A DNA stretch of 64,000 nucleotides from Siphonodentalium dalli (GCA_032622095.1 CP136061.1:215912373-215976372), one strand, 5' to 3'. Positions 38,762 through 53,700 are shown, counted from the stretch's first letter. The notes: generated by a model from the letters alone, not told the origin. Numbers and translations: made by a program.

Positions 38762-41700
38762 ACCACTGATGCCAGCTTTACACTGTCAAAGCCCGGAAAT
38801 AGTCTGACTGATATTTACAGAATGAGTTCCCAGACGGTGAATTTAGTAATGCTATCCCACACATTGGGTTAGAATCACCAAATTTACCCTCTGGGGATCT
38901 TATTCTGCTTATAGGCCTCATTTTCTGGGAAATACTATCTATCGTCTCAAATTAAATTGTTTTTAGTTAATTTTCCCTTATGTTCAGTTTATATATTCCC
39001 TAATTTGCAGAAGATAAAATTCACAATCAAGGCGACTAATGGGTGAACATCACCAACTTCAATTGGAGAACTTCAATCTGATCCGAGCTCTCCCATAGCA
39101 GTTGAGGCCTAAGCAGAATGGGGTTCCCAGAGGCTGAATTTGGTAATGCTAGTCCACCATGTGGATATTGTCACTAAATTCACCCTCTGGGGACCTCACT
39201 CTGCAGATGTCAGACCCACTATTTTCAAGTATGACGCTGACCACTAGTTAACTATTTTACGGAAAAATTCTTCTCTTCAACGATACACCCATCGACAATT
39301 TCACAATTATATTAGTGTAGATCGGAAATTTATCAAAGTTGTCATGGCTAAAAGCCACCTGTTTCATTATGTCTTGTTACAGTGCGATTAAATGTCACAC
39401 TGTGTGCTAAATGTCCATACTGATTATGGACCTGCTTCAGCACGCCAGCAGTTGGCCATTATTAATAACTGAAACTCGGAGATTGGTGCATCGGTACTAT
39501 TATATCTAAAAGTTTTAAACAATGATGTTCCAGGATTGTCAATGATAATAGCCTTTCAATGGAGTCAGTTTTAGGGTTTTCGTGATATTCCCATTTTAGT
39601 TTTCCACTGGAAAATGGCCATAATGGCCCAGCACGACATCATGATGTCACTTAGAAGTAAAGAGGTTAAAGTTAGAAATAGAAATAATTTGCAAATTTTT
39701 ACAGTTTCCTCTACCATTGCTGGTGGTGGTACGAAATATAGTCAGTATACTTATTTTATCAGCAGATTTAACTTTACGTTTTTGCAGCAAAATTTTAACA
39801 TACAATATCAATTTTATGTAGTGCCAATTTCCAAATGACAACCAAGCGTGAGTTTGGTGTGCCTGTCATTTGCAGAATGAGGTCCCCAGAGGGTGAATTT
39901 AGTGATGCTATGCCGCTACTTTACTTAACGCTTTTGTTAAAATAAAAAGGATCCTTCACTTAATCTTCTTATATTACCCTGGGCATACAGAATTTGCGAT
40001 TAAATTATGGGCTGATTCACTGGTACAAGAAATATGCAGTTGGTTGCATTGTATGGAATTTTTCCCCAGCATCTGTAGTGGTCCCATTCCCCCTGAACCC
40101 CTATCAGAAGCCTGTTTACACTGATACATGCATATGTGCTGGGAACTCAAATGCAGAATGATACAGTAATGCCCTAAATAATAGACTCCTTAACCACAGC
40201 AGAATTATGGGTAATTTTTCAGGATTTAGTCGGAAATATGGCTTGTTGCCACTCATCGGAAAGCTCTCACTGAGCCATGTTTCCGACTAAATCCTGAGAA
40301 ATTACCCATAATTCTGCTGTGGTTGAGGAGTTGATTATTTAGGGCATTGTTGTAGTTGAAATTGTGTCATGTGACATCAAACACAGGCCCAAAATTTTGT
40401 CCATATTGCATGGAAGCAACTTGCCATGGGCTACCAGAATGTCATTGAAAATTGGTGCTAATTGTCATTTAATCTCATAGTTGAATGTAAATATAAGGAA
40501 TGGATGTTGATTTTCTTGCATTCAATGTAGTATGGATCCAAGCTGGTCTGACATTTTATATGTGGAATGATTTCGCCATCCACACAAACTTGAATCCATA
40601 CTCATTGGAACGCAGTCAAATCAACATCCATTTTTAAACCTTCCATGGCTGCCATGGCTGGGGCTTTCTGAAATTTTGCGAAAACCATGTGCCAATGCAT
40701 TCTCTTATATATGCTTAGTTGGTGGACCCAACTATTCAAACAGAGCTAGACGCTATGCTCTGATAATAAAAGTCCGATTTACGGACTAATATATGCTAGG
40801 CTCCTTATGGGAGACTAGCATGTATAAGATAATGCACTGGCACTGGGTCATTAATTCTGCACCAGCACAGCTCCCATCATGAAAGGGTTAAATGTGCATT
40901 CACATTGTGGATATTGAATGCATGACATTTTTTGGATTAAATTATGTCCCACCTTGACCCCAACTTGCTTCCATGTTGTACAGAAGCAACTGAAATGTTT
41001 GATTGAATCGGACAGAATTTTATTAAATTGTTTATCAATAGCTTTTTAACAACAAATCACATGACATTGCACTCCAAGCCTTGAAATAAGGTGTCTGTCA
41101 TTTGCAGAATGAGGTCCCCAGAGGGTGAAATTAGTGATGCTACCACATATAGCAGGCTAGCATCACCAAATTCACCCTCTGGGGACCTCATTCTGCTTAC
41201 ACCTCAGTAGAATGAGGTTCCCAGAGGGTGAATTTGGTGATGCTACCCACTATGTGGGGTAGCATCACTAAATTCACCCTCTGGGGACCTCATTCTGCAA
41301 ATGACAGACACCCTATTTCAAGGCTTGTTGCACTCATTTCCCAAATTGCTTCCATTATAATCTCATCACTGGTGCTCAGAGAGTTAAGAAGACAACCTTG
41401 CTTAGGCACATTACTATACACTCTTCTGTTTTCTGACAGTGACAAAATACAGCTGGTTTTCCTTGGATTACAAAGTGGCCTTACAAAATTCAGAAACCTC
41501 ACAGACGAACTCATAGACAGGTAGGTCTAATGAGGACATTCATTGGCATGTTCAATCGTTTTGTTTAGGTTTTTCGTTCTAAGTTATAGATATGCCCACA
41601 CTAGGGAATTTATTTCTCTATTCTGCTGATGGTAAAGTGAACAGGCAGCGATCAGCTGTTGGCTTTGATGCATCGATTGAAGGCCATTGTGAGAACATAT

Positions 41701-44700
41701 ATTGTTGTAAATGACGATTTTTTTTGGAAACACGTATAATAAAAATAAATTAGTGGTTTTGTGGAAACGGAAAATTTTGTCATTCGTGAACGAGGCAATT
41801 GTTTATTTTCGCTCCTGGCAAGCCGCTCATGAAAATAGACGTTCATCTCACTCACTCATGCCATAATTTTGGTATCCACTCAAAAACACCTCTATTTAAT
41901 ATATGCTCATAAATGGATTATAGAAAAAGATTCAGATTAATATCGTTATCCCCCAAAAGGTGATATAGAAATTATCACTTTCATACCAGCCCATATGTGA
42001 GCAACCGATTCATTCGCATGTACCAATGCACTACAGGAATATTTCTAATCCTTGTGGATCGGTCGAGTTAACCTTACTTTCATTATTATATATCATGGTA
42101 ATATCGTTTTGTGTTGAAATTCGACACACTTACAGGGGAAATCAATGGATTAATATTGGAACTATATTTCTCAGTGGTGGTCAGTAAAGTAAAATTTAGT
42201 AAGTGAACAGAGATCAGCTGTTTGCTTTGATGCATCAATTGAAGGTGTTTGTGAGAAAACTTATTGTTGTACATGTATATGGCAAATTTCTTTGGAAATC
42301 TAGTGTTTTGAGTAGATATCATGAAAACTTATATCGTGAGTGACTGAGACAAATGTTAATTTTCGCGAGCAGCTAGACATCCTCTTTATCACTGCAGTTG
42401 TTTTGTGGAACTTGCACATAAATGAGTTACATGTACATGTTTGTTTACTGATGCCTTGAAGGACTCTTGCATGAACCTGTACATTTGATGGTTCATAGGG
42501 TATACTTCGTCTTTTCATAACAGAAATTAAATCCAAGTCAAAATCCTTACAAAACAATGAATGATAAATGGAAGGGCTTCATTATGTATCGGAGATCTGT
42601 ATTAAAACTACCATCATGCTGAGACTGCAGGTCAGCGATTACCACAACCGATCATATGTGATATTTTTGCTAACCAGAACCAATACAACTCTATATATAT
42701 ACACTCTGCTCTGCTTTCATTATCATCTGATGTAAGAAACCTCATTTTGACTTCTCGTTCTTTTATTTCTACTTCCAGTGATTTTATGAGTTCTAGAAAC
42801 AACAGAAATAAACAGACGATACAGTCAATATATTATAAGCGGGCGGTGGATGGTTGGAATGACAACTATAACCTTACTCTCTCAGTGCCTTACTCTCGTC
42901 TTGCTGGTACGTATATCGTAACTACAGTAATGCCCTAAATAATCGACTCCTTAACCACAGCAGAATTATGGGTAATTTTTCAGGATTTAAGTAGCAACAA
43001 GCCATATTTCCAACTAAATTCTGAAAAATTACCCATAATTCTGCTGTGGTAAAGAGTCGATTATTTAGGGCATTACTGTATTTATAACTCCCAACTCAAT
43101 TGAATAAAACTGGTCTATCTCTTCCTGAACGTTGTATTAAAAAACCCTTTCTATACAAAATGGATTCAGTTATAGAAGTATACATTGGAAGGGTCCATAA
43201 TTAATCTGGAGGGATGTTCAGGAAATATAAGCAGGTGACAGAGTCGAAAGTGCTGAAGGAATCCTATTCATTGGTGCGAAATGTTCAGATAATATGTTCA
43301 ACCAACAACCAATGTTGAACTTATTATCTGAACATTTCCTGAGGGATAGCTCCTAAATGATTATTTAGTATAGAAAAGGTTAAGAGGTATAAAATGATAA
43401 TTTAAGTTAGGGAGACCAGATAGCAGGGGGGGGGGGGGAGGGGCCTCCTGTCACTGTAAACAAACAATGTCAGAATTTCTTACCTTTCGCCTCTAATTTC
43501 GACTATTTTGTTTAAAAACGTTCATTGGTCAAGGTGCTTGGATACGCATAGTAGTGATAATATCTATAACTTTATAGAAGTGTTGCCTCTCGCATCACAA
43601 TGTGCAGTTATACTTTCAAGAAATTGGGCAACTCATGACATCATTTGTAAACAGCTGTCATAGTTACCTTACCATGAAAAAAGTGTACTGACAATTTTTC
43701 ATTCCATCACCAACAATCAGGGGCGCCGGAAGCATCCAAGGGCAGGGGGGCAGAGCCTACAAAAAGGGCACTTTTCCGCAAAAAAGGGCATTTTCTCCGC
43801 AAACTCGGGGAAAATAACCATAAATTCATTGGGCAAAAATCCCTATTTTAATGGTATTTGTCGGTTTTTATGGCCGTTTTGTGATAAAATTGACAAAAAA
43901 TTAATATTCCTTGTGAAATTGGTGGTATTTGTACCAAAAAAGTCACATTTTGCTATAAAAACACGAGATTAAACACACAAAAAGCATTTTCTGTCTCCAG
44001 AAAAAGGGCAAGTCCTGCGCCCGCCCCCTTGGTCAAGGTCAGGGGGGTCAGCTGCCCCCACCCCCTCTTTCGGCGCCCCTGCCAACAATGGTAGAGGAAA
44101 CTGTTGAAATTTGTAAAATTGTCTGTGTCCAACTTCACTACATTCATGAATACATTTTTATACCATGAACAGTTCCAGTTCAACCTTCAGCGGCTAATAA
44201 TTGGAGCTGGTCTACATAATCATAAATCAAAACAGAATGTTATTTGATAACGTAATCACGACGTAAATAGGCAGAATCAACCACGTGGCTTTTAGCGGAT
44301 TGTATCTTTCAGAATAAGGTGGTAATTGTCGATGTGTGTACACCTGAAAAAACATTATTTTTCTGCAAGAAGGTTCAACAGTGATCAGCATTAGATGGCA
44401 AATAAAACTATCTTCGTAGAGGGGGGGGGGGCTTATTTGTCTCGGCTGATATCCTACTAACCAAGTAATAACCTTAATAAGTCGCTCAAGTCAACAATGT
44501 AATATCTAATGAATAATCAAACATAGCTATGTTTTGTTATGTTATCACCAGTTTGTTATCACAAGACATCAACTTTGTTGCTAAAATGACGTTAAATCCC
44601 AATCAATCAATCAACAAGACATCAAAATTTCATATCTCATTCATACCTCAATATCTTTTTATTTTCCAGGAGGGGTTAATTTAAGCGATACAGTCGTAAC

Positions 44701-47700
44701 CATGACAACTCCACTACAAGTATCCAATAATGTGGCTGGAGTGTTTGGTTTACAAATGGAGTATTACAGATTTTTTGATATTTATAATACGTTTGTGAAT
44801 CTTTTTGAATGCCACAACTGTGTGCCTCTATGTACTCAGGAGGTAAGTCTAAAACCTCTATATTTTAAAATGTTTCAGTTGTTTAGAATTTTTACTCCTA
44901 TTTTCTGAAAATAGAGCGAGAGGATTTGAAAAACTTCATAAATTGAATGGAAATTCATATCGTTTGTGTAGAAAAGAAGAAACTTTCTTTTAATTGGGAA
45001 TTTTGGGTTCAGAAATTGGGAATTAACTTGATTATTTCACATTGGGGATGGAGCTCATTTTCAGCCCCTGTCAGTCCCTTAAAAAACTCCTGCATTCTCA
45101 CAAGAAGAATGTCTTCAATTTCTATTGTCCAAGAGAAAGAATATTAGAAGCTTGTAAAAGATGTATGTAGATATTTTAATGCTTAATGGCTCTGTTTTAG
45201 CTCAATTCTGGCAGCCATCTTGGATTTTACTCTTTGTATGACTAAATTCTTGGGCATGGCCTACAACCAACAATTTTCATCTGATTCATCCCATGCTTGA
45301 TATGAATCTTTGGGGTGACCTCTAGATGGGAGATATTAATTTTTTTTGTATAAAAACATTGCCATCTGCCTTCTTTGATTTCACATTTGAATTCATCAGC
45401 CACATTTATTAGAGAAATATTTTTGGGATCACTTCCAGATCATTCAAACAAAAACATGGCAGCCGGCAGCCATCTTGGATTATACATTTTGCATAACATT
45501 TTTCATCCGATTGATCCCAAACTTCATATCGCTCTCCGGTTTGACCTCTAGCATTACTTAAACATATCAACTTTCCGTTTTCTTATTGTTTCATTGACTG
45601 TAATGTATGACATTACCGCCTCTCCAAGTTGAGCTGCAGTGTCATTGACTATTTCATTTGTTCTGTTTTGTAGGATGTGGCCTGTTACCTCGTAGATAAT
45701 AATGGCTACGTTCTGGCAGCCAACAGAACTAGTAATGTAAGTATGTTCATTGAACCAAAGCTGGTATGTGTGTTTCCCAGCTAAAACAATAGGCCAAGTT
45801 CGAGTATGGGTTCTGTCCAATTTTTTCACATGAGTTACGGCCCTTTTACGACTTTTTGCCACGCTCTAGTGTTGCTCTTGTTAATTAAATATTTTATTTC
45901 TGGGGTACACTCCAATGATTCCACCTCTGCATCAATTGGGTTTAATTTCAGTAACTATTATTTTCCGAACATATGTCCATAAAAAGTTAGTTCATAGATT
46001 CGATGTGATTTTATTTCATCAAAAATCACCCAATAAAGTATCATTGACACATTTTGCCATGGGTTGGTCATCCATGCATCTGTGATCCGTCAACAATTTA
46101 CGTGTAGCAAACCCTACATGCCGCATTACTCATCCGATCTTTACCAACCTTCATATGGATCCTCGGGTGACCTCCAGATGGGAGCTTACCATATTTTACA
46201 AATTCTGTTAAAAACATGCTGCCAATGGCCATCTTGGATTTTACTCTTTGTATGACTAAATCCTTTAGCACACCCGACAGGTCACATCTCTCTTCTGATC
46301 GTCACCAAATTTCATATGGATCTTCGGAGTGACCTCTCAACGGGAGCTTACCATTTTTTTCTAATTCTGTTTTAGTAAATGGCTTCCAGCGACCATCTTG
46401 GATTTTACTCTTTGTATGACTAAATCCATTAGGTATTTAGTATTACGTATACCAACTTTATGCATTCCCTATCGCTCCATTAACTGTAACATTTGCAATA
46501 GCTGCCTCTCCAAGTTGTGCTTCAGTGTCATTGACACTTTTCATTTATTGAGTTGACAATGCAAAACATCATGTGTTTAAAGTGATATGAAACACCCCGG
46601 TATGGTGATCAAATAGAAATTGAGAATAATTTCTTGTTCAATTTAGTAATTTTTTGAATTATAATATCCAAATAGACAACACACACAGTCATTCTTATAT
46701 ATTAATTAAATGCAGTGACTCTCGATTGCGTAACCGTTTTTCGTTAGTTTACCACCGATAGATGCGTCCCCAATCAAGTAGTAAATATTTACAATTTAGC
46801 GTTCTTCAAACTTCTCTGGAGTGGGGTGGTCGATTTGCTTAAACTTTTCGGCGATGTTAGTAGAATGTTACAATCCTCCAATTGGCGTAGCGCCGGATTA
46901 CTAACTTATCAGTTTCACGCACCCTAACAAGTACATAATATGTCTTTAACACATGGTTACAAAATTAATTACAGTAATGAATTGGAAACTTGAATCGGGG
47001 GAAACTGGTCTCAGTTCCACGCAGTTTGTAAAAAAAACGTACCACAGTTATTTGGTATTGATTATAACCTTTTGGATGAGATTAAAAAGGTTGCACATGC
47101 AGGGTTTCTGGACCATGCACATGGTCTGAGATATGGGATATTGGCCTTGCATGGACTTATAACCAATAAGGGTAGCAAGGTTCCTTTACTTATTGTCTGA
47201 GAAATTGTTACAGACTGAGATACCACACTCATATCTAAATCCATGAAATATTATTTTTCCTCTCTTGTGATAAATGTTTATATTATATTCATTATAGGTT
47301 GGTGTGTTCTTGGGAACAGTAGATGTTACCTTATTCGATGCCTTACTCGCCAGAGGAATATTTATTGGGTGAGTGTAAATATTCTGTGTAATATATCTGA
47401 ATGAGAGATGATAGCTTGATGCGATCCCATCATTAGATCATTTGAAGTTTAGTAATGGCGAACCTGGTTTTTGCTTGGATGGGTACAAGCCTGAAAATAG
47501 TATGTCTGTCCTTGCTAAATGAGGTCCCCAGAGGGTGAATTTACTGATGCTATCCCGTACAGCCAGCTAGCATCACCATATTCACCCTCTGGGAACCTCA
47601 TTCTGCTTTGGCCTCAACTGCTGTGGTACACCTGTGATCAGATTGAAGTTGATTATGTTCACCATTAGTCACCTCGATTATGCATTTTATCTTGCCACGG

Positions 47701-50700
47701 GACTGAATTGATGTACCAGCAATTGCATGTCAGTTGCGCAATGTGTCGTAACTGCCTTTTGTCTTATAAAAACAACCAGGTTTCACACCATAAAGGTTAT
47801 TAATACAACAATAGGTGTTCAACACCTCATGATAATAAGCAACAGAACTGTTTTATTTCGGCGAAAAGAGCAATGACAACTAACACACCCCATTACTTGA
47901 TTATTTGGCGAACATGGTGTCAGCGACAAGACATAGAGTCAGGGAGTTATATATTTAAAAAATATAATTTAGTCATCAATTGTGAGCCCATAAAAAAAAT
48001 TGTGAGCTCAGAAAATGAGGATTTATTTTGGCCAAAGTTTTTTTAATTTGGCCACAAAACTTTTTGCCAATTATTTTTTTATTTGGCCACTAAAAATATC
48101 ATTTGGCCACTTTTTTATCCAGAAGAATTTTCGGTCCAGCACGAAAACTGCATGTATTCAGTAGTTGGCCTTGCTATGACATTCTCGCCAACAGTTATCA
48201 CCAGGTTTCCCTTTGCATGCAACCATGAAACCTATTTTGAACATGCTACATGCCCTTTTTATGTTTACCCATACCATAGTATGGTAAACATAGTGTCGTC
48301 CGGATTGACCACTCGTCGTCCGTCTGTCTGTCTGTCTGTCCGTAGACACTTTACGAGTAATGCGATAACTCAAACATTTTCTATCCGATCGGAACAAAAT
48401 TTTGTATATGGGTTTCTCAGCCCAAAATACAGATCGAGTTCGAATTTGGGTTTGATCCATGTTTTTGTTACAGAGTTATGGCCCTTTTTCGACTTAGAAT
48501 TCACGCATTCTGCCATAACTCAAACATTTTTTATCTGATTGGAACCAAATTTGGTATGTGAGTTTCACAGCCCAAAATACAGATCGATTTCGAATATGGA
48601 TTTGATCCAATTTATTTTAAAGGAGTTGTGACCCTTTTTTTTTTTTAAATCCGATGCTATAACCGAAGTATTTTTTGTCCAATTGTATTCATAATTGATA
48701 TGTAGGTTTATGATGACATACCCCTCACCTGTATAGTTTTTGGTATTGATTGGTTGATCGGTTTAGAAAATAATTAACCCTTTACACACATGCTATCCAG
48801 TGCAATAAGTTGCACATATTTCTTCTGATCTGCCTCATATTTCTTACCTAGGTTTTTCTTAGCACGTTCTTCATCTGTAGGGTTTTTGGTATTGTTTAGT
48901 TAACCCTTTTCACTCTTATGTTTACTTAGAATTCACCCAAGCTGCTATGACTCAAAACAATTTTCATCTGATCAACACCAAATTGGTATATGAATTTATC
49001 ACCCCTAAATATAGATCGAGTTCGAATATGGGTTTGATCCGATATATTTTAACAGAGTTATGACCCTTTATAATTCAAGTAATTACTGCTGGGAATTTGA
49101 AGAGAACATATCCCACAGACCATGTGTGTTATTGAAATGAGTTAATTATCACTATGGCCATACTACATGCTATAAAGTCTGATAGTGGTACCACTGGCTG
49201 GCAGGACTTGTTTATCATTCATATGTCAAGCTGTGATTGATGACTCTCTGGTGGAGTTCTGTTTTCTGTGCAATATTAAGTTAACCCCTTTGTTGAAACA
49301 GGTTCATTACATTAGTTAATGCAGACACTAAATGACACCTATTCTAAAATAATAAATTGGAATAGTCCATTGTTACTTTGTAGGGATGTTTTACAGACAT
49401 TGTTGTTTACAGACACTGTTGTCTTATCTTTGACAAAAATGAATCCACACATTCCTTAGTTCCATGATATGATGTCATTATACCCCCACTTTCGAAGTAA
49501 ATGGGGGGTATACTGGATTGACTGCGTCTGTCCGTCTGTCCGTCTATCACGCTTTCTCCGTCTGTGTGTCCGTCCGTCCGACCTCATAACTCGAACAACT
49601 ATGAACCGATTTCAATAATTTTTTGTATGCAGTCTCCATAGGACAGTCGCTCCGCGTGATGCTAATTGCGGTTCGGTCCGACTTTTTTTTTCAAGTTACG
49701 CATCATTTTCGACTTATTTTGACTTTCGACTTAATAACTTTAACAAATATGAACAGATTTCAATAATTTTTGGTATACATGCTTCTCACAATACCCTCTC
49801 TACATGATGGGGCTAGGGATTGGCTCAGACTGTTTTTCATAATATTACACTTCATTTTCGACTTATTTTGACTTAGAAAATTCTGTCTGACTTAATAACT
49901 TTAACAAATATGAACCAATTTGAATAATTTTTTCTGTACAAGCTTTGTGACACCATATCGATATTATTAGTCCGAATTTTTCTTTAAAGTTAAAAATCTT
50001 TTTTGTTGGGTTTACAGATAATGCGGGTTGAATTTGCCACGGTGGGGGTATGCTAGCACTCAAGTGCACACCTCTTGTTGAAAATGATTAACCCTCTCCA
50101 CACATCATATGGTTTTGATGCTTTTCATTTGATCATTGTCCTATTTTATGTCCAGGTTGATGGTGATCCACTTTTGATTTGCATGGATTTGGGATTAAAA
50201 TTAAACCATTCCATAGACATATATTATGCGATAGACAGATATAATATTTTCCCTTTCACCAGTACTTTGAGCCAGGTTCAGTAAGGGTTTCAATAAATCA
50301 CCAATTGAATATTCATCATTAGAGGAAATGTCTTATTTTGAAATTCCCTCAATTGCATTTGGGCTCCAGGATAATATTAATGCTGCTGGTATTCTTGAGA
50401 CTGACTAAATCCAATGACATGCTTTTCATAGACAATTTTGTGTATATCAGTTTCATTAATTAACCCCATTCTATCCGATTTGATAACTCAAATATTTCCA
50501 TTGATTATGTTTATAGTTCTTGGCATAGTTGACGATAACACACCCCTAACATGCATAGTGAGGGTCATTTGGTTTATTTGCTTAACAATATTAACATCCT
50601 CCACCAATCCTGTTGACACAATGTGATAACTAAATATTTTTTACACGATCACTATATAAAGTGTGAATTGTTGAAACTTTTGCACTCATGAAAAGGTTGG

Positions 50701-53700
50701 TGTTAGGATTTATAAAATTTATAAAAATAGCTAATCGCTATCGCCAAGGTATGGGTTAATCATCTGCCGATCGTGATCGGCCTCTTGTTATATGACTTAC
50801 ATCGGCTGGCCGGTTTTTTGGCCAAACGGGTTATAGCCGTTTATGCGCTGGCTGGTTTTCTAAACTGGCCATCCAGGTTCAAAGGGTTAAGCCAATTGTT
50901 AGCTGAGCATCCCATTCCTCTGTTTGTTGTAGTTATTACTAGCAAATGTATGCTTTTGATTGGGAAGATCTCTTTAGGAGTGAACAGGTTAAAATGTGTT
51001 CTCTCTCTCTGATTTTTAGTCAAGAAGTGGTTGACTATCAGGCCATGTGTAAACCTGAACCGGAAGGAGCAGCCAGTAGTGCCGCACGGGCGCTCCTCAC
51101 TGTAAGTACCCTCTTTATGTAACTGGCGCTTCTTACGTAAGTATGATCTATATGTAACATTCCACACTGGTGCTGTTCACTGTAGTGAACCCTCCATATG
51201 TAACGTCCCACACAGGTGCTCCTAACTGTGGAGCTTCGTTGTCCAGTGGTTAGCGCATCAGACTTTTCTTCGCCGACAACACAGCTCAATGAGTTCGCAG
51301 CCCGGCGCTGGTCTAATGTGAGTTTCACACAGCACTGTCTTGGCCGAATTGATCATCGTGAAATTGTCGGATTGTATGCTGTTCAAATTTTGCTCCATGT
51401 TGTGACCCTTGAGCAAGGTCACTCATACTGTGTTAGTCCAAGTCTTCTCGTACTAAAACTAGCTAAGATTTTGGGATGGAGAGATGCTAGTGTTTAGTCC
51501 GAGAACGCGCGCATAGCCTTCTTATGACACGAGTTAAGCGTTAATGACCCGCTCAAATAAAACCACAATTATATGAAATAAAATATCACAATTGCGACAA
51601 TAAAAGATATTTTCCGCAGAAGACATGCTATTTGATCTGAACCCCACATCAGTTGTGAATTGAAAGCGGTAATTTAATGCGAAAAGAGACATTTACCGCA
51701 ATGTTTACAAATTTTTAAAAGTATGCGAACTCAGTTGACCTCGCGAACTGTGTTCGGCATTTTCCGTTGAAAATATTCTGTAGATTTTCGACTGACAACG
51801 CAAATTACGATGAATTCTCCATTGTAATCGTAATTATGTGTGTCAATAAATAAAAAATAAATAGATTAATTAAACATTGAAGATATAAATGTAATACATT
51901 AAATAAATTACGGGGAATTACAACCCTCTCAAAGTTTAAAACAGTGTAAACACAACGAGCATTGGAATAAATAATATGGTGCTACATTTTCCACATTTGG
52001 TGGACTTCAGCGAAATTAAGATATATACTAAGCGAACAGAGCAATATACTGCTCTTGTTAAGCACACAAAAAATCAAACAAAATTTGTATATATTTTTAA
52101 CCTTAAAGGAATACGGTCCTGAAAAAACAATATTATTTTCTTTCAATATACCGATAATATATATATAAAATGTCCATTGGGCGCATATAATCTAATATTC
52201 GGCCGCCAATCGTTATTTTTATAACGATTAAAAAAAATTCCGAAGTTAGCCAAAGATTTTGTTGTAGACGAAGTCACGTGATCATCAGCCCGATCACGTG
52301 ATTGTCACATGTAAACAGAAGCATAGCACGTGATCGATCACGTGGTAACTCATTGACAACGCATAGATACGCGACGGCGGTATTTTAAGTTTGCATGTAG
52401 TCGATCGCGGCCTTTGAAGATTGTCGCGTTATCACACTGCGAATGCAAAACTTCGCCGAAAACATCGCCTTTCTCGTAATTAAATGTCTTTATCGTGTTA
52501 TTATTACTATTATTATATGTATCGCGATGTGTTGTTACTATAAAGCCATGCCCGTATGTTATTCAGTTTTGTGCGCATTTATCTATATAAACGCGTGCTC
52601 GTGTTTATATATATGTTTTCGTTACTGGAATAGTCCAAGTTATATTATATATGCATATCAAGATTGCATATATACGCGAAGACTTGCACAGTTATTAGGC
52701 AGTTATCATCTCGTAAACATTCCAATTTCCAGATGCCATTAGTCGTGTGTCAATAAAGAGCGTTTCGTTTTAATTTATCGTAACGGGGTAAAACAACACA
52801 AAATTGGTTTATTGCTGTCGGATTTAATCAATTATAATCAAGTCAATCATTACCAATATGATATGATAAGTTCATTTTTCCTTGGTTATGAATCATGTAT
52901 ATATTTGGGCAATATGGTGTTTATATATATTTCGGAATATTGCTTCCCCCACCCATAACAATCTAGCCGACTGTCACTGATGGAAATTCACTGCATCTAT
53001 GCATGGTTATTGGCCTATAACATTAGCACTCTAGCGATGCGGTCTATTGAATATCCAGGTCATAAATCGACCTCTATGTGTCAATTACGCATAACAATAG
53101 GGTTATAAAATATATAAATGTTCGCCGTGGATCGTTTAAACATCCAATCATATATAACACCTTTTGAAGGAGGGATAATAATCCGGTTTAATATGGAATC
53201 ACATATTCAAGTGCTCTTTATTCGCAATATATCGTAATAGTGAACGCTCTTTATTGCGTCAAGGTAAAGGGACTCGACTTAGAACAGTTGTTCTAGTGAT
53301 TGTTTACTGATTACAACAATACAGGTCAATACATGTACATGAACTTCCGATATGCATGCTTTATATATCCTTTCATCATTGTCATAGCAATTTCCGCTTT
53401 ATTAAACTCTTTTTATTCGTACCATATTAGGAAAACTCTTAACGTGGAACGCTCTTTATTGAGCCAGGGTGAAGGAAATGGGGACTCGACTTAGAATAGT
53501 TGTCATCGTGAATTATTCATCAACATACTCCCCACTTTAACTGCAATTGTATGTATTCGTAACCATGACTGACCCGTCAAATTAAACGCTCTTTATTTGG
53601 TATATGTAATCGGTTTCTGATTTTGCGCAACGGGTTTCCCACAGAAATCCCGCCAAATATCACGTAAACGAACATCGTTTGGAAATGAATACAGCATATG

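Larger units (their letters stand above)
37716..41439. other. Intron l-m
   Basis: Contains L2, G and C mononucleotide runs (38416-38430, 38630-38647, 38732-38761), D5, a V-family relative ending 39665, D6 stub (39843-39918), A6, C9 with its unusual insertion, and D4. 37800-38100 unassigned. Confidence 0.65.
42907..44669. other. Intron n-o
   Basis: Begins with A7 only 18 nt past exon n, then G2, a G-run at 43426-43439, the hAT-like element 43718-44081 inserted in a V-family relative, a G-run at 44420-44430 and, at 44565-44615, an (AATC)n-type tail (CGTTAAATCCCAATCAATC) typical of SINE 3' ends. Confidence 0.65.

Noticed and set aside
48083-48538. 151-codon open frame on the + strand
   Set aside because: It spans a dispersed CCGTCTGTC repeat and its reverse strand is open too; the protein is low in recognisable features.
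51228-51310. Possible tRNA gene
   Set aside because: A and B box-like sequences are present but no cloverleaf can be drawn and a long SINE body follows; called a SINE head.
52443-52742. 99-codon hydrophobic frame inside the 3.46-kb element
   Set aside because: No transposase motif; composition follows local AT-rich DNA. Not enough to call a gene.
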